Of a DNA stretch of 64,000 bases, positions 45,141 through 53,798 are shown in pieces. The translations under genes were made by a program, and so were the position numbers. Under the pieces are notes generated by a model, which saw only the letters and a program-made list of their open reading frames with translations, had not been told where the DNA came from and did not search any database. Source of the stretch: Devosia sp. (GTDB lineage: Bacteria > Pseudomonadota > Alphaproteobacteria > Rhizobiales > Devosiaceae); contig JADGNE010000006.1 in the NCBI GenBank assembly GCA_015234425.1, forward strand, positions 186,001-250,000. The letters run 5' to 3'. Within the stretch, counting starts at the first letter, position 1. Every line of letters starts with the position of its first letter.

Positions 45141-45971
45141 TCAGTCCTGCCGCTGCTTGGTCGACGCGGCGATGCGCCCTTCGCCCAGTTCAGCCATCGC
45201 CGCTTCATAGCCCAGCCGATACGCCTCTGCTGAACCGAAGCGGAACATGTCGTCATCGCCGACGCGCGCCAATGTGCGGGCTCCGGAGCCATCGAGATCG
45301 CGCACCAGCCGCCCGAGCCCACGCACCACGGCCACCGGAATCCCGCTCGTCTTGCCCTTGACGAGATCGGCGGCACCCGCAATCTCGTCCGCCACGACCG
45401 CGACCGTGACATGCAGAGGCCGGCCATTGGCATCATTGGCGCCACGCAGATCGTCGGTCAATTGCAGCCCAGCGGCGCCAATAGCCTGGTCGGTCTGGCC
45501 AACGCGCCAGGCGCGCCCGATCGTGTCGGTGATGATCACGCCGATATCGACACCCAGCCGCTGCCGCAGCCCGGCACAGAGTGCCCGCGCGGAGCGGTCC
45601 GGATCCTCGGGGAGACGCAGCGCGACACCTTCAGGAACATTGGACATATCGATCCCGGCGGCCGCCATGATAAGGCCCTGCCGCGTCTCGACGATCTTCA
45701 TCACCCCGCCCGGATGGACGCGCTCCGCCACGATGCGCACCGTATCGTCGGCAATTGCCTTCTCGCGCTCGCTGGCCGGCACCTGCATGCCCTCGGACTT
45801 GGAGACGATCTTGCTCGTGACGACCAGTATGTCGCCGTCGCGCAGGGCCGCGTCAGGGTCGTTGTGGGCCGCCGCGTCAACTGCTTCGCCGATCCGCACG
45901 ACGAGGTCGTCCCCGGCCACGATTTCGGGAATGCCTTCTAGGCCCCAGACAGTCAATCGAGGCGTCATCAT
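45141..45971 (-). CDS. cofE: Coenzyme F420-0:L-glutamate ligase
   Basis: 276 residues. CofE adds glutamate residues to F420-0 with GTP, Mn/Mg and K+, making the F420-n tail. Family motifs are present: [17 protein letters not shown] (52-61 region), DMSNVPEG (109-115), [16 protein letters not shown] (147-161) with the metal-binding Asp149, and the late [15 protein letters not shown]. The length is that of stand-alone CofE, without the C-terminal nitroreductase domain of mycobacterial FbiB. Its start overlaps the fgd stop by ATGA, and the binding protein follows 4 bp later. CofC, CofD and FbiC are not in the window. Confidence 0.92.
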   Translation of the reverse strand: MMTPRLTVWGLEGIPEIVAGDDLVVRIGEAVDAAAHNDPDAALRDGDILVVTSKIVSKSEGMQVPASEREKAIADDTVRIVAERVHPGGVMKIVETRQGLIMAAAGIDMSNVPEGVALRLPEDPDRSARALCAGLRQRLGVDIGVIITDTIGRAWRVGQTDQAIGAAGLQLTDDLRGANDANGRPLHVTVAVVADEIAGAADLVKGKTSGIPVAVVRGLGRLVRDLDGSGARTLARVGDDDMFRFGSAEAYRLGYEAAMAELGEGRIAASTKQRQD

Positions 45972-46972
45972 GCCCCCGTGAGTTTCCGGAGTCTGGGGAG
46001 AATATCCTCTGCGTAGAGCGAGAGGAACCGGCTTTGATCCGGGCCCGGCGCATGAAAGACAAGATGGTCAAAGCCGTAGTCGATATAGGTCTTGATATCG
46101 GCGACATGCTCATCGGGATCGCTCGACACGATCCAGCGCTTGGCCACCCGCTCGATCGGCAAAGCCTCGGCCAGCCGCTCCATTTCCTCCGGGTCCTGCA
46201 CGGAATGCTTTTCCTCCGCCGAGAGCGAGAGTGCAGCCCAGTGGCGCGTGTCATTGAGCGCGCGGTCGGCATCGGGGTCGAAGGACACTTTCACCTCGAT
46301 CATCCGTTCGAATGGCTTGCTCTCCCGTCCGGATTCGCTGCGGCCGGTGGCAACATTCGGTAGCAATTGATCGACGTAGAGCTCGGCGCCCTTGCCGGAA
46401 GTGCAGATGAACCCATCCCCTTCCCGCCCCGCGTACTTCGCGTTGAGCGGCCCGCCGGCGGCGATATAGATCGGCACGGGCGCATGGGGCTTGTCATAGA
46501 TCGTGGCATTGACGGTCTTGTAATATTGACCCTCGAAGCTGACACGGTCCTCGGTCCACAGCTGGCGAATGAGTTTGACGGCCTCGCGCAGGCGCGCCGA
46601 ACGCTCCTTGAGTTCGGGCCATTCCATGCCGGTTGCCGGCACCTCATTGAGAGACTCGCCCGTCCCGACGCCCAAAATGACGCGGCCGGGGAACATGGCG
46701 CCCAGCGTGCCGAAAGCGTGTGCGACCACGGAAGGATGCAAGCGGAACGTGGGCGTCAGCACCGATGCACCCAGCACGATCCGCTCCGTCCGCGCCAGCA
46801 CGGCTGCCATCCAGGCAGGGGCGAAGGGGGCGTGGCCGTCAGTGTGTTTCCAGGGTTGGAAATGGTCCGACACGAAGACCGAGTCAAAACCCGCCTCTTC
46901 TGCCTCCACGGCAAACTGCATCAGCTTGCCCGGGGCGAATTGCTCGGCCGAAGCCTTGTACCCGAAGCGCAT
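45968..46972 (-). CDS. fgd: F420-dependent glucose-6-phosphate dehydrogenase
   Basis: 334 residues, very similar over its length to mycobacterial FGD1 ([37 protein letters not shown]). Residues known to be important in FGD1 are all conserved: His37 and Trp41 (His40, Trp44), Glu106 (Glu109), and the phosphate-binding Lys194, Lys255 and Arg279 (Lys198, Lys259, Arg283). This supports oxidation of glucose-6-phosphate with reduction of F420, not merely an LLM-class assignment. It heads the compact operon with cofE and the importer and is the natural source of reduced F420. A family A repeat lies directly upstream. Confidence 0.9.
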   Translation of the reverse strand: MRFGYKASAEQFAPGKLMQFAVEAEEAGFDSVFVSDHFQPWKHTDGHAPFAPAWMAAVLARTERIVLGASVLTPTFRLHPSVVAHAFGTLGAMFPGRVILGVGTGESLNEVPATGMEWPELKERSARLREAVKLIRQLWTEDRVSFEGQYYKTVNATIYDKPHAPVPIYIAAGGPLNAKYAGREGDGFICTSGKGAELYVDQLLPNVATGRSESGRESKPFERMIEVKVSFDPDADRALNDTRHWAALSLSAEEKHSVQDPEEMERLAEALPIERVAKRWIVSSDPDEHVADIKTYIDYGFDHLVFHAPGPDQSRFLSLYAEDILPRLRKLTGA

Positions 46973-47002
46973 TTTCTAAGGTCTCCTCCGAAGCCGGTGG
47001 GA

Positions 47003-47115
47003 TCCACCCCCACCTAACCTCCCCCTATCGAGGGGGAGGGACACATCCAGTTTGCCGCGGCCATCGTGAGCCATCGGCAGATCCTTTCCCCTCCCGGCAG
47101 GAGGCTAGGTAGGGA
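47003..47115. repeat. Family A intergenic element, copy 4
   Basis: It begins CCACCCCCACCTAACCTCCCC and ends GGAGGCTAGGTAGGGAT, with internal GAGGGGGAGGG and CATCCAGTTTGCCGCG resembling copy 1. It is the only thing visible in the 159-bp gap between fgd and the upstream LLM gene, so I see no separate promoter for fgd. Confidence 0.7.
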
Positions 47116-47131
47116 TCAGATCGCGCTGCCC

Positions 47132-48133
47132 CTAGCGGAACGCCGGGATCACGTACCGTCCGTAGTTGGCGATGATTTCCTCCTCGTCGCCACTATCGAG
47201 ATAGATGTTGAACTGGGTCACCCCTGCCGCCTCGAGCTCGCGCACCTTGGAGACATGCTCCTCCGGCTCGCCCAGCACACAGAAGCTTTCCACCACGTCG
47301 TCAGTGATGAAATCGAGATAGGGATTATCGGCCTGGCCGTGCTTGGAATAGTCGTATCCGCGCCGCTTTTCGATGTAGCTGGTGAGGCTCGCCGGCACCT
47401 TATCGCTGTCCGAACCGTATTTTTCGACGATATCGGCGACGTGATTGCCCACCATGGCCGGGAACCATTTCACCTTCTCGATGGCCCGCTTCTTGTCGCC
47501 AAAATAGGCCGGCGCAGCGGCCATGGAGCGGAAGCCCGACATGTCCTTGCCTGCGGCCTTGCCGGCATCGACGCACTGGTCAGTGAACCATTTGCAAAGC
47601 CCGGGATCGGCAATCTGCAACACCACGCCATCGGCATGCTCGCCCGCCGTCTTCAGCGCCAGCGGGCCATAGGCGGCGATCCAGCTTGGCATTTCGTGTC
47701 CGACAGCCCAGGGGAATTTCACCGCAGCCGGGATTTCGCCGTAGCTGACTTCCTCGCCTCGGACCATGGCCTTGGTCTTGTCGATGAAATCGGCCACCCG
47801 GGCCAGCGTCGCCGGCTTCTTGCCCATGACGCGCATCGAGCTGTCGCCACGGCCCACCGCGAGATCAAATCGCCCACCGCTCTGCTTGGAGAGCGACCCA
47901 AAGATCGAAGCGGCAACCGACCAGTCGCGCACGTCCGGGTTGGTCACCAGCGGGCCGAAACGCATGTCGGTCGTATGTTCCATGCACATGGCAATCGCCG
48001 CATAGCAATCGCGCCACAAGATATGGCTGTCATAGAACCAGCAATAGGAAAAGCCGGCGTATTCGGCCGCGCGGACCAGATAACGGGCGCGATCTGCCTC
48101 GATGAACCCTTTGAAGGTGATGCCGAATTCCAT
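47132..48133 (-). CDS. LLM-class F420-dependent oxidoreductase (TIGR03842 type)
   Basis: 333 residues of bacterial-luciferase-like TIM barrel. It starts MEFGITFKGFIEADRARYL, and continues with FYDSHILWRD, RFGPLVTNPDVRDWSVAAS, GRFDLAVGRGDSSMRVMG and PSWIAAYGPLALKTAGEHADGVVLQ. This matches the group annotated as TIGR03842 F420-dependent oxidoreductases, whose substrate is unknown. The start at 48133 matches the family; the longer frame has no support. It is upstream of and on the same strand as fgd-cofE-importer, so it may head the whole F420 transcript and be a user of reduced F420. Confidence 0.85.
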   Translation of the reverse strand: MEFGITFKGFIEADRARYLVRAAEYAGFSYCWFYDSHILWRDCYAAIAMCMEHTTDMRFGPLVTNPDVRDWSVAASIFGSLSKQSGGRFDLAVGRGDSSMRVMGKKPATLARVADFIDKTKAMVRGEEVSYGEIPAAVKFPWAVGHEMPSWIAAYGPLALKTAGEHADGVVLQIADPGLCKWFTDQCVDAGKAAGKDMSGFRSMAAAPAYFGDKKRAIEKVKWFPAMVGNHVADIVEKYGSDSDKVPASLTSYIEKRRGYDYSKHGQADNPYLDFITDDVVESFCVLGEPEEHVSKVRELEAAGVTQFNIYLDSGDEEEIIANYGRYVIPAFR

Positions 48134-48164
48134 TGTTCCCCCGCTCTCCCCCTGCGGCCATAAA

Positions 48165-48211
48165 TTTGACCAGTCGATCAAATTTTTGATCTTGGTAGCG
48201 GTGATTGTCAA
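48165..48211 (-). promoter_or_regulatory. Promoter and operator-like palindrome for the F420-linked genes
   Basis: On the minus strand TTGACA (48211-48206), an 18-base spacer, then AAAAAT (48187-48182) as -10. Directly downstream lies TTTGACCAGTCGATCAAA (48165-48182), an imperfect palindrome with TTTGA/TCAAA arms of the type bound by TetR- or GntR-family repressors. The regulator gene is not evident nearby. Confidence 0.6.
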
Positions 48212-48241
48212 CGGGGTAATCGCAAGGTTGCGATACAATGC

Positions 48242-48266
48242 AAAGGGCGGCCCCGAAGGACCGCCC
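48242..48266 (-). terminator. UUCG-loop terminator after the second ThuA gene
   Basis: Minus-strand GGGCGGTCC-TTCG-GGGCCGCCC, a 9-bp stem with one wobble and a stable TTCG tetraloop, followed by TTTG. It lies 30 bp after the ThuA stop and separates that transcript from the F420-linked genes downstream. Confidence 0.65.
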
Positions 48267-48296
48267 GCTGGTGTTGCTTGCTTTTGACAAATGCTG

Positions 48297-48938
48297 TCAG
48301 CGCGCGGCCCAGTTGAGCCCGCGCCGAAGGATCGTGCGCATCTGCGGCACTTCGAATTCCTTCGAGACATGGCCGAGCGACGAGTAGAAAACCCGGCCCT
48401 TGCCATGCTTGCGCTTCCACACCACCGGCATGGTGACGCCGTCGATCCAATAGGCATGATCGCCAGTGAACATTGTGGTCGCCAGCACCTCGTTGGAGGG
48501 GTCGACATGCATGTAATATTGCTCGGACGTATAGGGGAAGCTTTCGATCCCCTCCATGATCGGGTCGTCCGAACGGGTCACGTCGACACGGTAGTCGATG
48601 ATATTGCCCGGATGGGCCACCCACTGGCCGCCAACCATGAACTGATAGTCCACCGCGTCGCGGAAGGCATCGCCCATGCCGCCGTGATAGCCACCAAGAC
48701 CCACGCCCCCGGCCACGGCCGCGGTGAGGTTCGAGAGCTCTTCCTTCTCGATCTTGCTCATGGTGAAGATCGGCACGATCAGGCTGAGATCGTGGATGGT
48801 CGGGTCGGCAAAGGCCTCGGTCGTGTTCTCGACATAGACCTTGAAGCCGTCTTCCTCGAGCATCGACTTTATGATGGCAGCGCACTGCTCGGGCTCATGC
48901 CCACTCCAGCCACCCCAGACGATCAGCGCCTCACGCAT
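48297..48938 (-). CDS. ThuA domain protein (second copy)
   Basis: 213 residues, a complete ThuA-like domain: MREALIVWGGWSGHEPEQ, GVGLGGYHGGMGD, VAHPGNIIDYRVDVTRSDDPIMEGIESF, SEQYYMHVDPSNEVLATT and GKGRVFYSSLGHV. It is clearly paralogous to 438-1085. The ATG at 48938 has GAGGAG 7 bases upstream and is preferred over the ATG 6 codons earlier. It lies 20 bp after a Gfo/Idh/MocA oxidoreductase; in rhizobia ThuA and ThuB (Gfo/Idh/MocA) act together in trehalose and related disaccharide catabolism, so the same pairing is inferred here. Confidence 0.88.
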   Translation of the reverse strand: MREALIVWGGWSGHEPEQCAAIIKSMLEEDGFKVYVENTTEAFADPTIHDLSLIVPIFTMSKIEKEELSNLTAAVAGGVGLGGYHGGMGDAFRDAVDYQFMVGGQWVAHPGNIIDYRVDVTRSDDPIMEGIESFPYTSEQYYMHVDPSNEVLATTMFTGDHAYWIDGVTMPVVWKRKHGKGRVFYSSLGHVSKEFEVPQMRTILRRGLNWAAR

Positions 48939-48958
48939 CTTTTTCTCCTCTACCATAA

Positions 48959-50056
48959 CTATTGCAGCCGCCCCTCGCGCAGCGATTGAGACAGTGGTGC
49001 CGGCCGATCGACAGGCGTGGTGATTTCGACCACCTGACCACTCTCGGCCGAACGCTGGAACGCCTCCATGACCTCCAGCACGTGCAGGGCCAGATCGCCA
49101 TTGCAGCGATGCGGCCGGTTCTCGGCAACGGCATGGGCCATGTCGGCCAGCCCGATCGAGCGATAATTGCCGTCCGCGTAAGGCTGGTCGGTGTCGACAT
49201 CAGCCCATTCGCCGCCCTTTTCGAGGAACTGGATCTGCCCGCCGAAATGGTTGGGATCCGGCACGAGCAGCGTGCCATCCGTGCCGTAAATCTCGAGCGG
49301 CACATGCTTGTGGCCGGCAACGTCAAAGCTCATGGTGACCTGAACCAGCGCGCCATTGGCAAACTGCAGCGTGCCCGAAACATGGGTCGGCACATGGACG
49401 GGGATCACTTCGCCATTGCGTTCCTTGGCGGTGATGGTGCGGGTCGTGCGCAGCATTGAGCCAAAGCCCGAAACGCGCGCGACAGGTCCGAGCAGATTGA
49501 CCAGATCGGTTATGTAGTAGGGGCCCATGTCGAGCATCGGCCCGCCACCGACTTCATAGTAGAAGCCGGGATTGGGATGCCAGCGCTCGTGGCCCGGACA
49601 CATGAAATAGGCCGTCCCGCCGACCACCTGACCAAGCTTGCCGCTGTCCACGATATGCCGGGCGCTCTGGTGCGAACCGCCGAGGAAGGTGTCGGGAGCC
49701 GAACCGACGCGCAAACCCTTGGCACGCGCGGCTTCGACCAGCTTCTTGCCCTCAGCGAAGACAATGCCGAGCGGTTTTTCGGAATAGACATGCTTGCCCG
49801 CTTCGATGGCGCGGAGGCCAACTTCGACGTGGGCCTTGGGAATGGTCAGATTGAGAATGATCTCGATTTCCGGGTCCGCAAAGATCGCATCCATCGACAC
49901 GGCCTTGACGCCAAATTCCGCTGCGCGCGCTTCCGCAGCGGCCGGATTGAGGTCAGCTACGCCACGAATGTCGAGGATGGGAAAATTCTGTGCCGCCTTG
50001 AGATAGGCGGCTGAAATATTGCCTAGTCCAATTATACCGATGCCAACCTTGCGCAT
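48959..50056 (-). CDS. Gfo/Idh/MocA family oxidoreductase (ThuB-like position)
   Basis: 365 residues. The Rossmann motif GIGIIGLGNISAAYLKA opens the protein, followed by GVADLNPAAAEARAAEFG, then the conserved SEKPLG (catalytic-site Lys of the EKP motif) and the C-terminal beta domain with GGGPMLDMGPYYITDLVNLLGPV, including the usual Asp-x-x-x-x catalytic region. These NAD(P) enzymes oxidise sugar hydroxyls, ThuB being an example. The start at 50056 is supported by the motif at residue 5 and GAGGAGATTTTG upstream. The genes on either side (ROK, ThuA) are on the same strand with short gaps, so they form one operon. Confidence 0.9.
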   Translation of the reverse strand: MRKVGIGIIGLGNISAAYLKAAQNFPILDIRGVADLNPAAAEARAAEFGVKAVSMDAIFADPEIEIILNLTIPKAHVEVGLRAIEAGKHVYSEKPLGIVFAEGKKLVEAARAKGLRVGSAPDTFLGGSHQSARHIVDSGKLGQVVGGTAYFMCPGHERWHPNPGFYYEVGGGPMLDMGPYYITDLVNLLGPVARVSGFGSMLRTTRTITAKERNGEVIPVHVPTHVSGTLQFANGALVQVTMSFDVAGHKHVPLEIYGTDGTLLVPDPNHFGGQIQFLEKGGEWADVDTDQPYADGNYRSIGLADMAHAVAENRPHRCNGDLALHVLEVMEAFQRSAESGQVVEITTPVDRPAPLSQSLREGRLQ

Positions 50057-50084
50057 CAAAATCTCCTCACCAAATTCCTCAGTC

Positions 50085-51296
50085 TTACGGATTATTCCGG
50101 AGCGCCGGACCGGTCGTGCTCCAGGGTGATCCATAAAGTTCGCTCAGCGCCACGGCGGCCGCGCCGCGCGCCCAGACCTCGTCCCCCGCCTCGTCGATGA
50201 CGATCTGGGTGACCTCACGCAGCGGCTCCGCCAGGGAGCGCGCAAAGGATGCCTGCAAAGGCTCGATCAGCCCGCGGCCAAGCGCCAGACTGGAGCCAAC
50301 GAGGATGACCCGCGGCGGCGCAAACAGCCCGGCGAGATTGGCAATGGCGATGCCCAGGGCTTCGCCGGCACGGCTTGCGGCGGCCGCAAACATGTCGTCA
50401 CCATCTGCAAGCAGTCGACGGACATGACTCATGCCACGCCCGACGCGCATCGCTTCTCGCAGCCGCAGATCAGCATGTTCGCCGGACAAAATGGCTTTTT
50501 CACTGGCAATATCGGCCAGTTGCTCGGACTGGGCCGTGGAAACGCCCATCATCATGTGCCCGAGATCGAGGCTCAATTCCCGCGCACCCCGGAACAATTG
50601 CCCGTTGTGCATCACGCCGAGCCCCAGCGCATCCTCTACGGAAACCAGCACGAAATCATCGCAATCGCGCGCCCGTCCGAACCAGTGCTGACCCATGGTG
50701 ATCGCATTGGCGTCGCTCTCGGCAATGGTGGCAACGCCCAGCCGCTCGGCCAGAAAGCTCGCCAACGGCACATCACGGTCGCGAAAGATCGAGCTCGAGC
50801 GCACCCGGCCCGAGCCATGTTCGACAATACCGGGCACGGCCAGAGCGACCGAGGTCACATCGGCAAGGCCCAGCCCTGCATCGAGGACGCAGCGCCGCAC
50901 CCCGTCTTCGACCAGATCGGCGAAAACCGGCAGCGGTAGCCGGTCAACACGGACTGGAAGCGTAAGGCTTGCAAGGATATCGCCCTGAAAATCGGTGACC
51001 ACGAAAACGAGGCCATTCGGCGCGATCTTGGCGCCAACGACACGTGCAGCCGAAGCATTGAGCGTTAGCATGACGCGCGGTCGCCCGCGACCGGCGCCAT
51101 CGCGCAGATCACCCTCGTGGCGCGGCGTGATCAGCGCATCATCCAGCAGCGACGCGGTGATGGCCGAGATGGTCGTGGCCGACAGCTGCGTGCGTTCGCC
51201 GATCTCCACACGGGAGATTGAACCGGCCTTCCGGATCGTATCAAGCACATGGAACCGATTGATTGCACGCATCAACTCGGGATCGGCTGTCTTCAT
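50085..51296 (-). CDS. ROK-family transcriptional regulator
   Basis: 403 residues. The N-terminal winged helix-turn-helix is VLDTIRKAGSISRVEIGERTQLSATTISAITASLLDDALI, and the ROK sugar-kinase-like domain follows (VLVSVEDALGLGVMHNGQLFRGARELSLDLGHMM...). The zinc-binding Cys cluster usual in ROK proteins (CxCGxxGC) is missing: after GHMMMG the sequence reads VSTAQSEQLADIASEKA. I prefer the ATG at 51296 (MKTADPELMR) because family members begin there; an ATG at 51326 is also open. It is divergent from a sugar ABC operon and probably represses it, in place of the LacI-type ThuR of rhizobial thu loci. Confidence 0.88.
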   Translation of the reverse strand: MKTADPELMRAINRFHVLDTIRKAGSISRVEIGERTQLSATTISAITASLLDDALITPRHEGDLRDGAGRGRPRVMLTLNASAARVVGAKIAPNGLVFVVTDFQGDILASLTLPVRVDRLPLPVFADLVEDGVRRCVLDAGLGLADVTSVALAVPGIVEHGSGRVRSSSIFRDRDVPLASFLAERLGVATIAESDANAITMGQHWFGRARDCDDFVLVSVEDALGLGVMHNGQLFRGARELSLDLGHMMMGVSTAQSEQLADIASEKAILSGEHADLRLREAMRVGRGMSHVRRLLADGDDMFAAAASRAGEALGIAIANLAGLFAPPRVILVGSSLALGRGLIEPLQASFARSLAEPLREVTQIVIDEAGDEVWARGAAAVALSELYGSPWSTTGPALRNNP

Positions 51297-51425
51297 GCCA
51301 AAGCCCCGTACCTCCCCACCGCTCATTTTTTCAGCATGGCGGATTAATTACTGGCTTCTTGGCACATTCCGACAGCACCGCACAAGAGGCAGACTGAGTA
51401 AAACCAGCCGCAACGAGCCACCCCC

Positions 51426-51459
51426 TTGACAGTTTCCCAGCAAAGCGCACTAATTAATT
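51426..51459 (+). promoter_or_regulatory. Promoter with TAATTAATT operator-like site for the sugar ABC operon
   Basis: TTGACA (51426-51431), a 17-base spacer, then ACTAAT (51449-51454). TAATTAATT (51451-51459) overlaps the -10, and a related ATTAATTA lies at 51343-51350 in front of the divergent ROK gene. The pair could be ROK-binding sites, but the motif is short and AT-rich. The start codon is 37 bp downstream. Confidence 0.6.
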
Positions 51460-51495
51460 TGCAATCAGGACAAAAATGTCCGGTGGGAGGACTAC

Positions 51496-52791
51496 ATGAA
51501 CATTTCTTTTGGCCGCCTTGCGCGGCATCGGCTTGCTATTGCCCTCAGCGCTGTTGCCTTGATGGCCGGAGTATCTTCGGCATCGGCACAATCGGTCATC
51601 AAATGGCTGCATCTCGAGACGAACGCCGACCGGCTCGGGACCTGGCAGGAAATCGCCGCCGCGTACGAAGCCCAGAACCCGGACGTCAAGATCGATTTCC
51701 AGTTCCTCGAGAACGAAGCCTACAAAGCCAAGCTCCCCACCCTGCTGCAGTCCAACGAAGCGCCGTCCATGTTCTACACCTGGGCTGGCGGCGTGCTGGA
51801 AGCGCAGATCGCCACCGGTGCCCTTCGCGACATCACCCCGGCAATGGATGCCGACAATGGCGCCTGGCGCAATTCCATCAACAAGGCTGCTGTCGACGGC
51901 ATGACCTTTGACGGCAAGGTCTGGGCCGCTCCGGTCCAGTCCGGCGTCGTTTCCTTCTTCTACAACAAGGAGCTCTTTGATCAGGCTGGCGTCGATGGCA
52001 CTGCCATCGGGACCTGGGACGAATTCCTTGAGGCCGTCAAGACGCTCAAGGCAGCCGGCATCAACCCCATCGCAGGCGGCGGCGGCGATAAATGGCCGTT
52101 GCACTTCTACTGGTCCTATCTGGCCATGCGTGAAGTCGGCCAGGACGGCTTTGCGGCAGCCAAGGGTGGAGAAGGCTTTGCTGGCGAAGGCTTTGTTCGC
52201 GCCAGCGAAAGGCTGATTGAACTCGGCGCTCTCGAGCCCTTCCAGCCCGGCTATCTCGGCGCCACCTGGCCAGATGCCACAGCCGCCTTCGCAGACGGTC
52301 GCGCTGCCATCCTCCTCGGCTTCGAAAATACCGCAACCCCGACGATCCAGGGCGGCGCGGCGACGGACGGCAAGGGCCTCGAGCAGAGCAATATCGGCCG
52401 CTTCCCCTTCCCGGTCATTGAAGGCGCTCCGGGCCTGATCACCGACGACTTCGGCGGCATCAACGGCTGGGTAGTGACGGCCAATGCACCTCCCGAGACC
52501 GAAGAATTCCTCAAGTTCTTCACCAATGCTGAAAACCAGGCCATCGTAGCGGAACGCAACGCCATTCTTCCCACCACGATCGGTGCAGAAGTCGGGGTCA
52601 AGGACCCGTCCATGGCCGAAGCTGCAGCCCAGAAGGCCAAGGCAACCTGGCACCAGAACTATCTGGATCAGGATCTCGGCCCCAATGTTGGTCGCGTCGT
52701 CAACGACATGTCCGCTGAACTGGCCGCTGGTCAGATCTCTGCGGAAGACGCCGTCCAGCAGATCCAGGACGCCTTCTCGCTCGAGATGTAG
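51496..52791 (+). CDS. Sugar ABC transporter substrate-binding protein (family 1, ThuE-like position)
   Basis: 431 residues with a signal peptide (MNISFGRLARHRLAIALSAV...SASA, then QSVIKW). Mature features of family 1 binding proteins are AAYEAQNPDVKIDFQFLENEAYKAKLPTLLQ, PSMFYTWAGGVLE, GVVSFFYNKELFDQAG and the late TEEFLKFFTNAENQA. The Shine-Dalgarno GGGAGG precedes the ATG by 6-7 bases. It heads a four-gene importer operon divergent from ROK, Gfo/Idh/MocA and ThuA genes. A disaccharide such as trehalose, maltitol or sucrose is plausible from context but unproven. Confidence 0.93.
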   Translation: MNISFGRLARHRLAIALSAVALMAGVSSASAQSVIKWLHLETNADRLGTWQEIAAAYEAQNPDVKIDFQFLENEAYKAKLPTLLQSNEAPSMFYTWAGGVLEAQIATGALRDITPAMDADNGAWRNSINKAAVDGMTFDGKVWAAPVQSGVVSFFYNKELFDQAGVDGTAIGTWDEFLEAVKTLKAAGINPIAGGGGDKWPLHFYWSYLAMREVGQDGFAAAKGGEGFAGEGFVRASERLIELGALEPFQPGYLGATWPDATAAFADGRAAILLGFENTATPTIQGGAATDGKGLEQSNIGRFPFPVIEGAPGLITDDFGGINGWVVTANAPPETEEFLKFFTNAENQAIVAERNAILPTTIGAEVGVKDPSMAEAAAQKAKATWHQNYLDQDLGPNVGRVVNDMSAELAAGQISAEDAVQQIQDAFSLEM

Positions 52792-52797
52792 TTCAAG

Positions 52798-52823
52798 GGC
52801 GGCCCTGCTCCGGCGGGGCCGCC
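52798..52823 (+). other. Hairpin between binding-protein and permease genes
   Basis: GGCGGCCC / GGGCCGCC, an 8-bp perfect GC stem with a 10-base loop, starting 7 bp after the binding-protein stop. No T-run follows. It takes the same position as the hairpin at 19486-19513 in the other sugar importer. Confidence 0.6.
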
Positions 52824-52856
52824 TCTCGCGCCTGACCCGTCCCGGGAGACTGATCC

Positions 52857-53798
52857 ATGAGCCAAACCAGTTCGCTGCCTGCCGCGCCGACGCTCGCATC
52901 TCGCGCGCCCGCGGTCGCCCGCCGCAGCAAACGCCATGTCCGCGGCACCCTGCCCGTGCTTGTGCTGTTCCTGCCGCCTGCACTCCTGCTCTTCACCGTC
53001 TTCGTCATCCTGCCCATGGGCGAAGCGGCCTGGTATTCCTTTTACAACTGGAATGGCTACGGCCTGCCAACCCAATGGGTCGGCACCAAGAATTACGAGC
53101 TGATCTTCAACAATGGCGCCTTCCGCCAGGCCCTGATCAACAATGGGCTGATCATCGTCGTCTCGATCATAATCCAGATCCCCCTCGCCCTGTGGATTGC
53201 CACCATGGTGACCCATCGGATCAAGGGCGCGGTGATGTTCCGGCTTTTGTTCTTCCTGCCATACGTGCTGGCGGACGTCGCCGCAGGCATGATCTGGCGC
53301 TTCGTCTACGATGGCCAGTTCGGTCTCGTCGCCGGTATTTTCAACACCTTCGGCATGGAAGCGCCGTTCTGGCTGGCAGACCGTCAGGTCGCCTTCTACG
53401 CCGTGCTTGGCGTCATCGTCTGGAAGTATTTCGGCTTCCACATGATGCTGTTTGTGGCGGGGCTGCAGTCGATCGATAAAAGCGTGCTCGAAGCCGCCGA
53501 CATCGACGGCGCGACCGGCTGGCAGAAATTCTATCGAGTTACTTTGCCCATGCTGGGCTCGACCGTGCGCCTGTCAGTGTTCTTTGCCGTCATTGGCTCG
53601 CTGCAGCTTTTTGACATGATCATGCCGCTTACCGGCGGTGGTCCGTCCAACTCCACCCAGACCCTTGTTACCTTCCTTTACAGCTTCGGCGTCATGCGCA
53701 TGCAGGTCGGCTTTGGCTCGGCCGTCGGTGTCGTGCTCTTCGTCATCTGCGTCGTCCTCGCCTTCAGCTACAAGCGGATCTTCATGAAAAATGACTGA
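52857..53798 (+). CDS. Sugar ABC transporter permease (MalF/ThuF type)
   Basis: 313 residues with a basic N-terminal tail and six membrane segments starting LPVLVLFLPPALLLFTVFVILPMGEAAWYSF. The coupling loop is LEAADIDGATGWQKFYRVTLPMLGS. The C-terminus LAFSYKRIFMKND overlaps the next permease gene by 8 bp. The motif YNWNGYGLPTQWVGTKNYELI is usual after the first membrane segment. Confidence 0.92.
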   Translation: MSQTSSLPAAPTLASRAPAVARRSKRHVRGTLPVLVLFLPPALLLFTVFVILPMGEAAWYSFYNWNGYGLPTQWVGTKNYELIFNNGAFRQALINNGLIIVVSIIIQIPLALWIATMVTHRIKGAVMFRLLFFLPYVLADVAAGMIWRFVYDGQFGLVAGIFNTFGMEAPFWLADRQVAFYAVLGVIVWKYFGFHMMLFVAGLQSIDKSVLEAADIDGATGWQKFYRVTLPMLGSTVRLSVFFAVIGSLQLFDMIMPLTGGGPSNSTQTLVTFLYSFGVMRMQVGFGSAVGVVLFVICVVLAFSYKRIFMKND

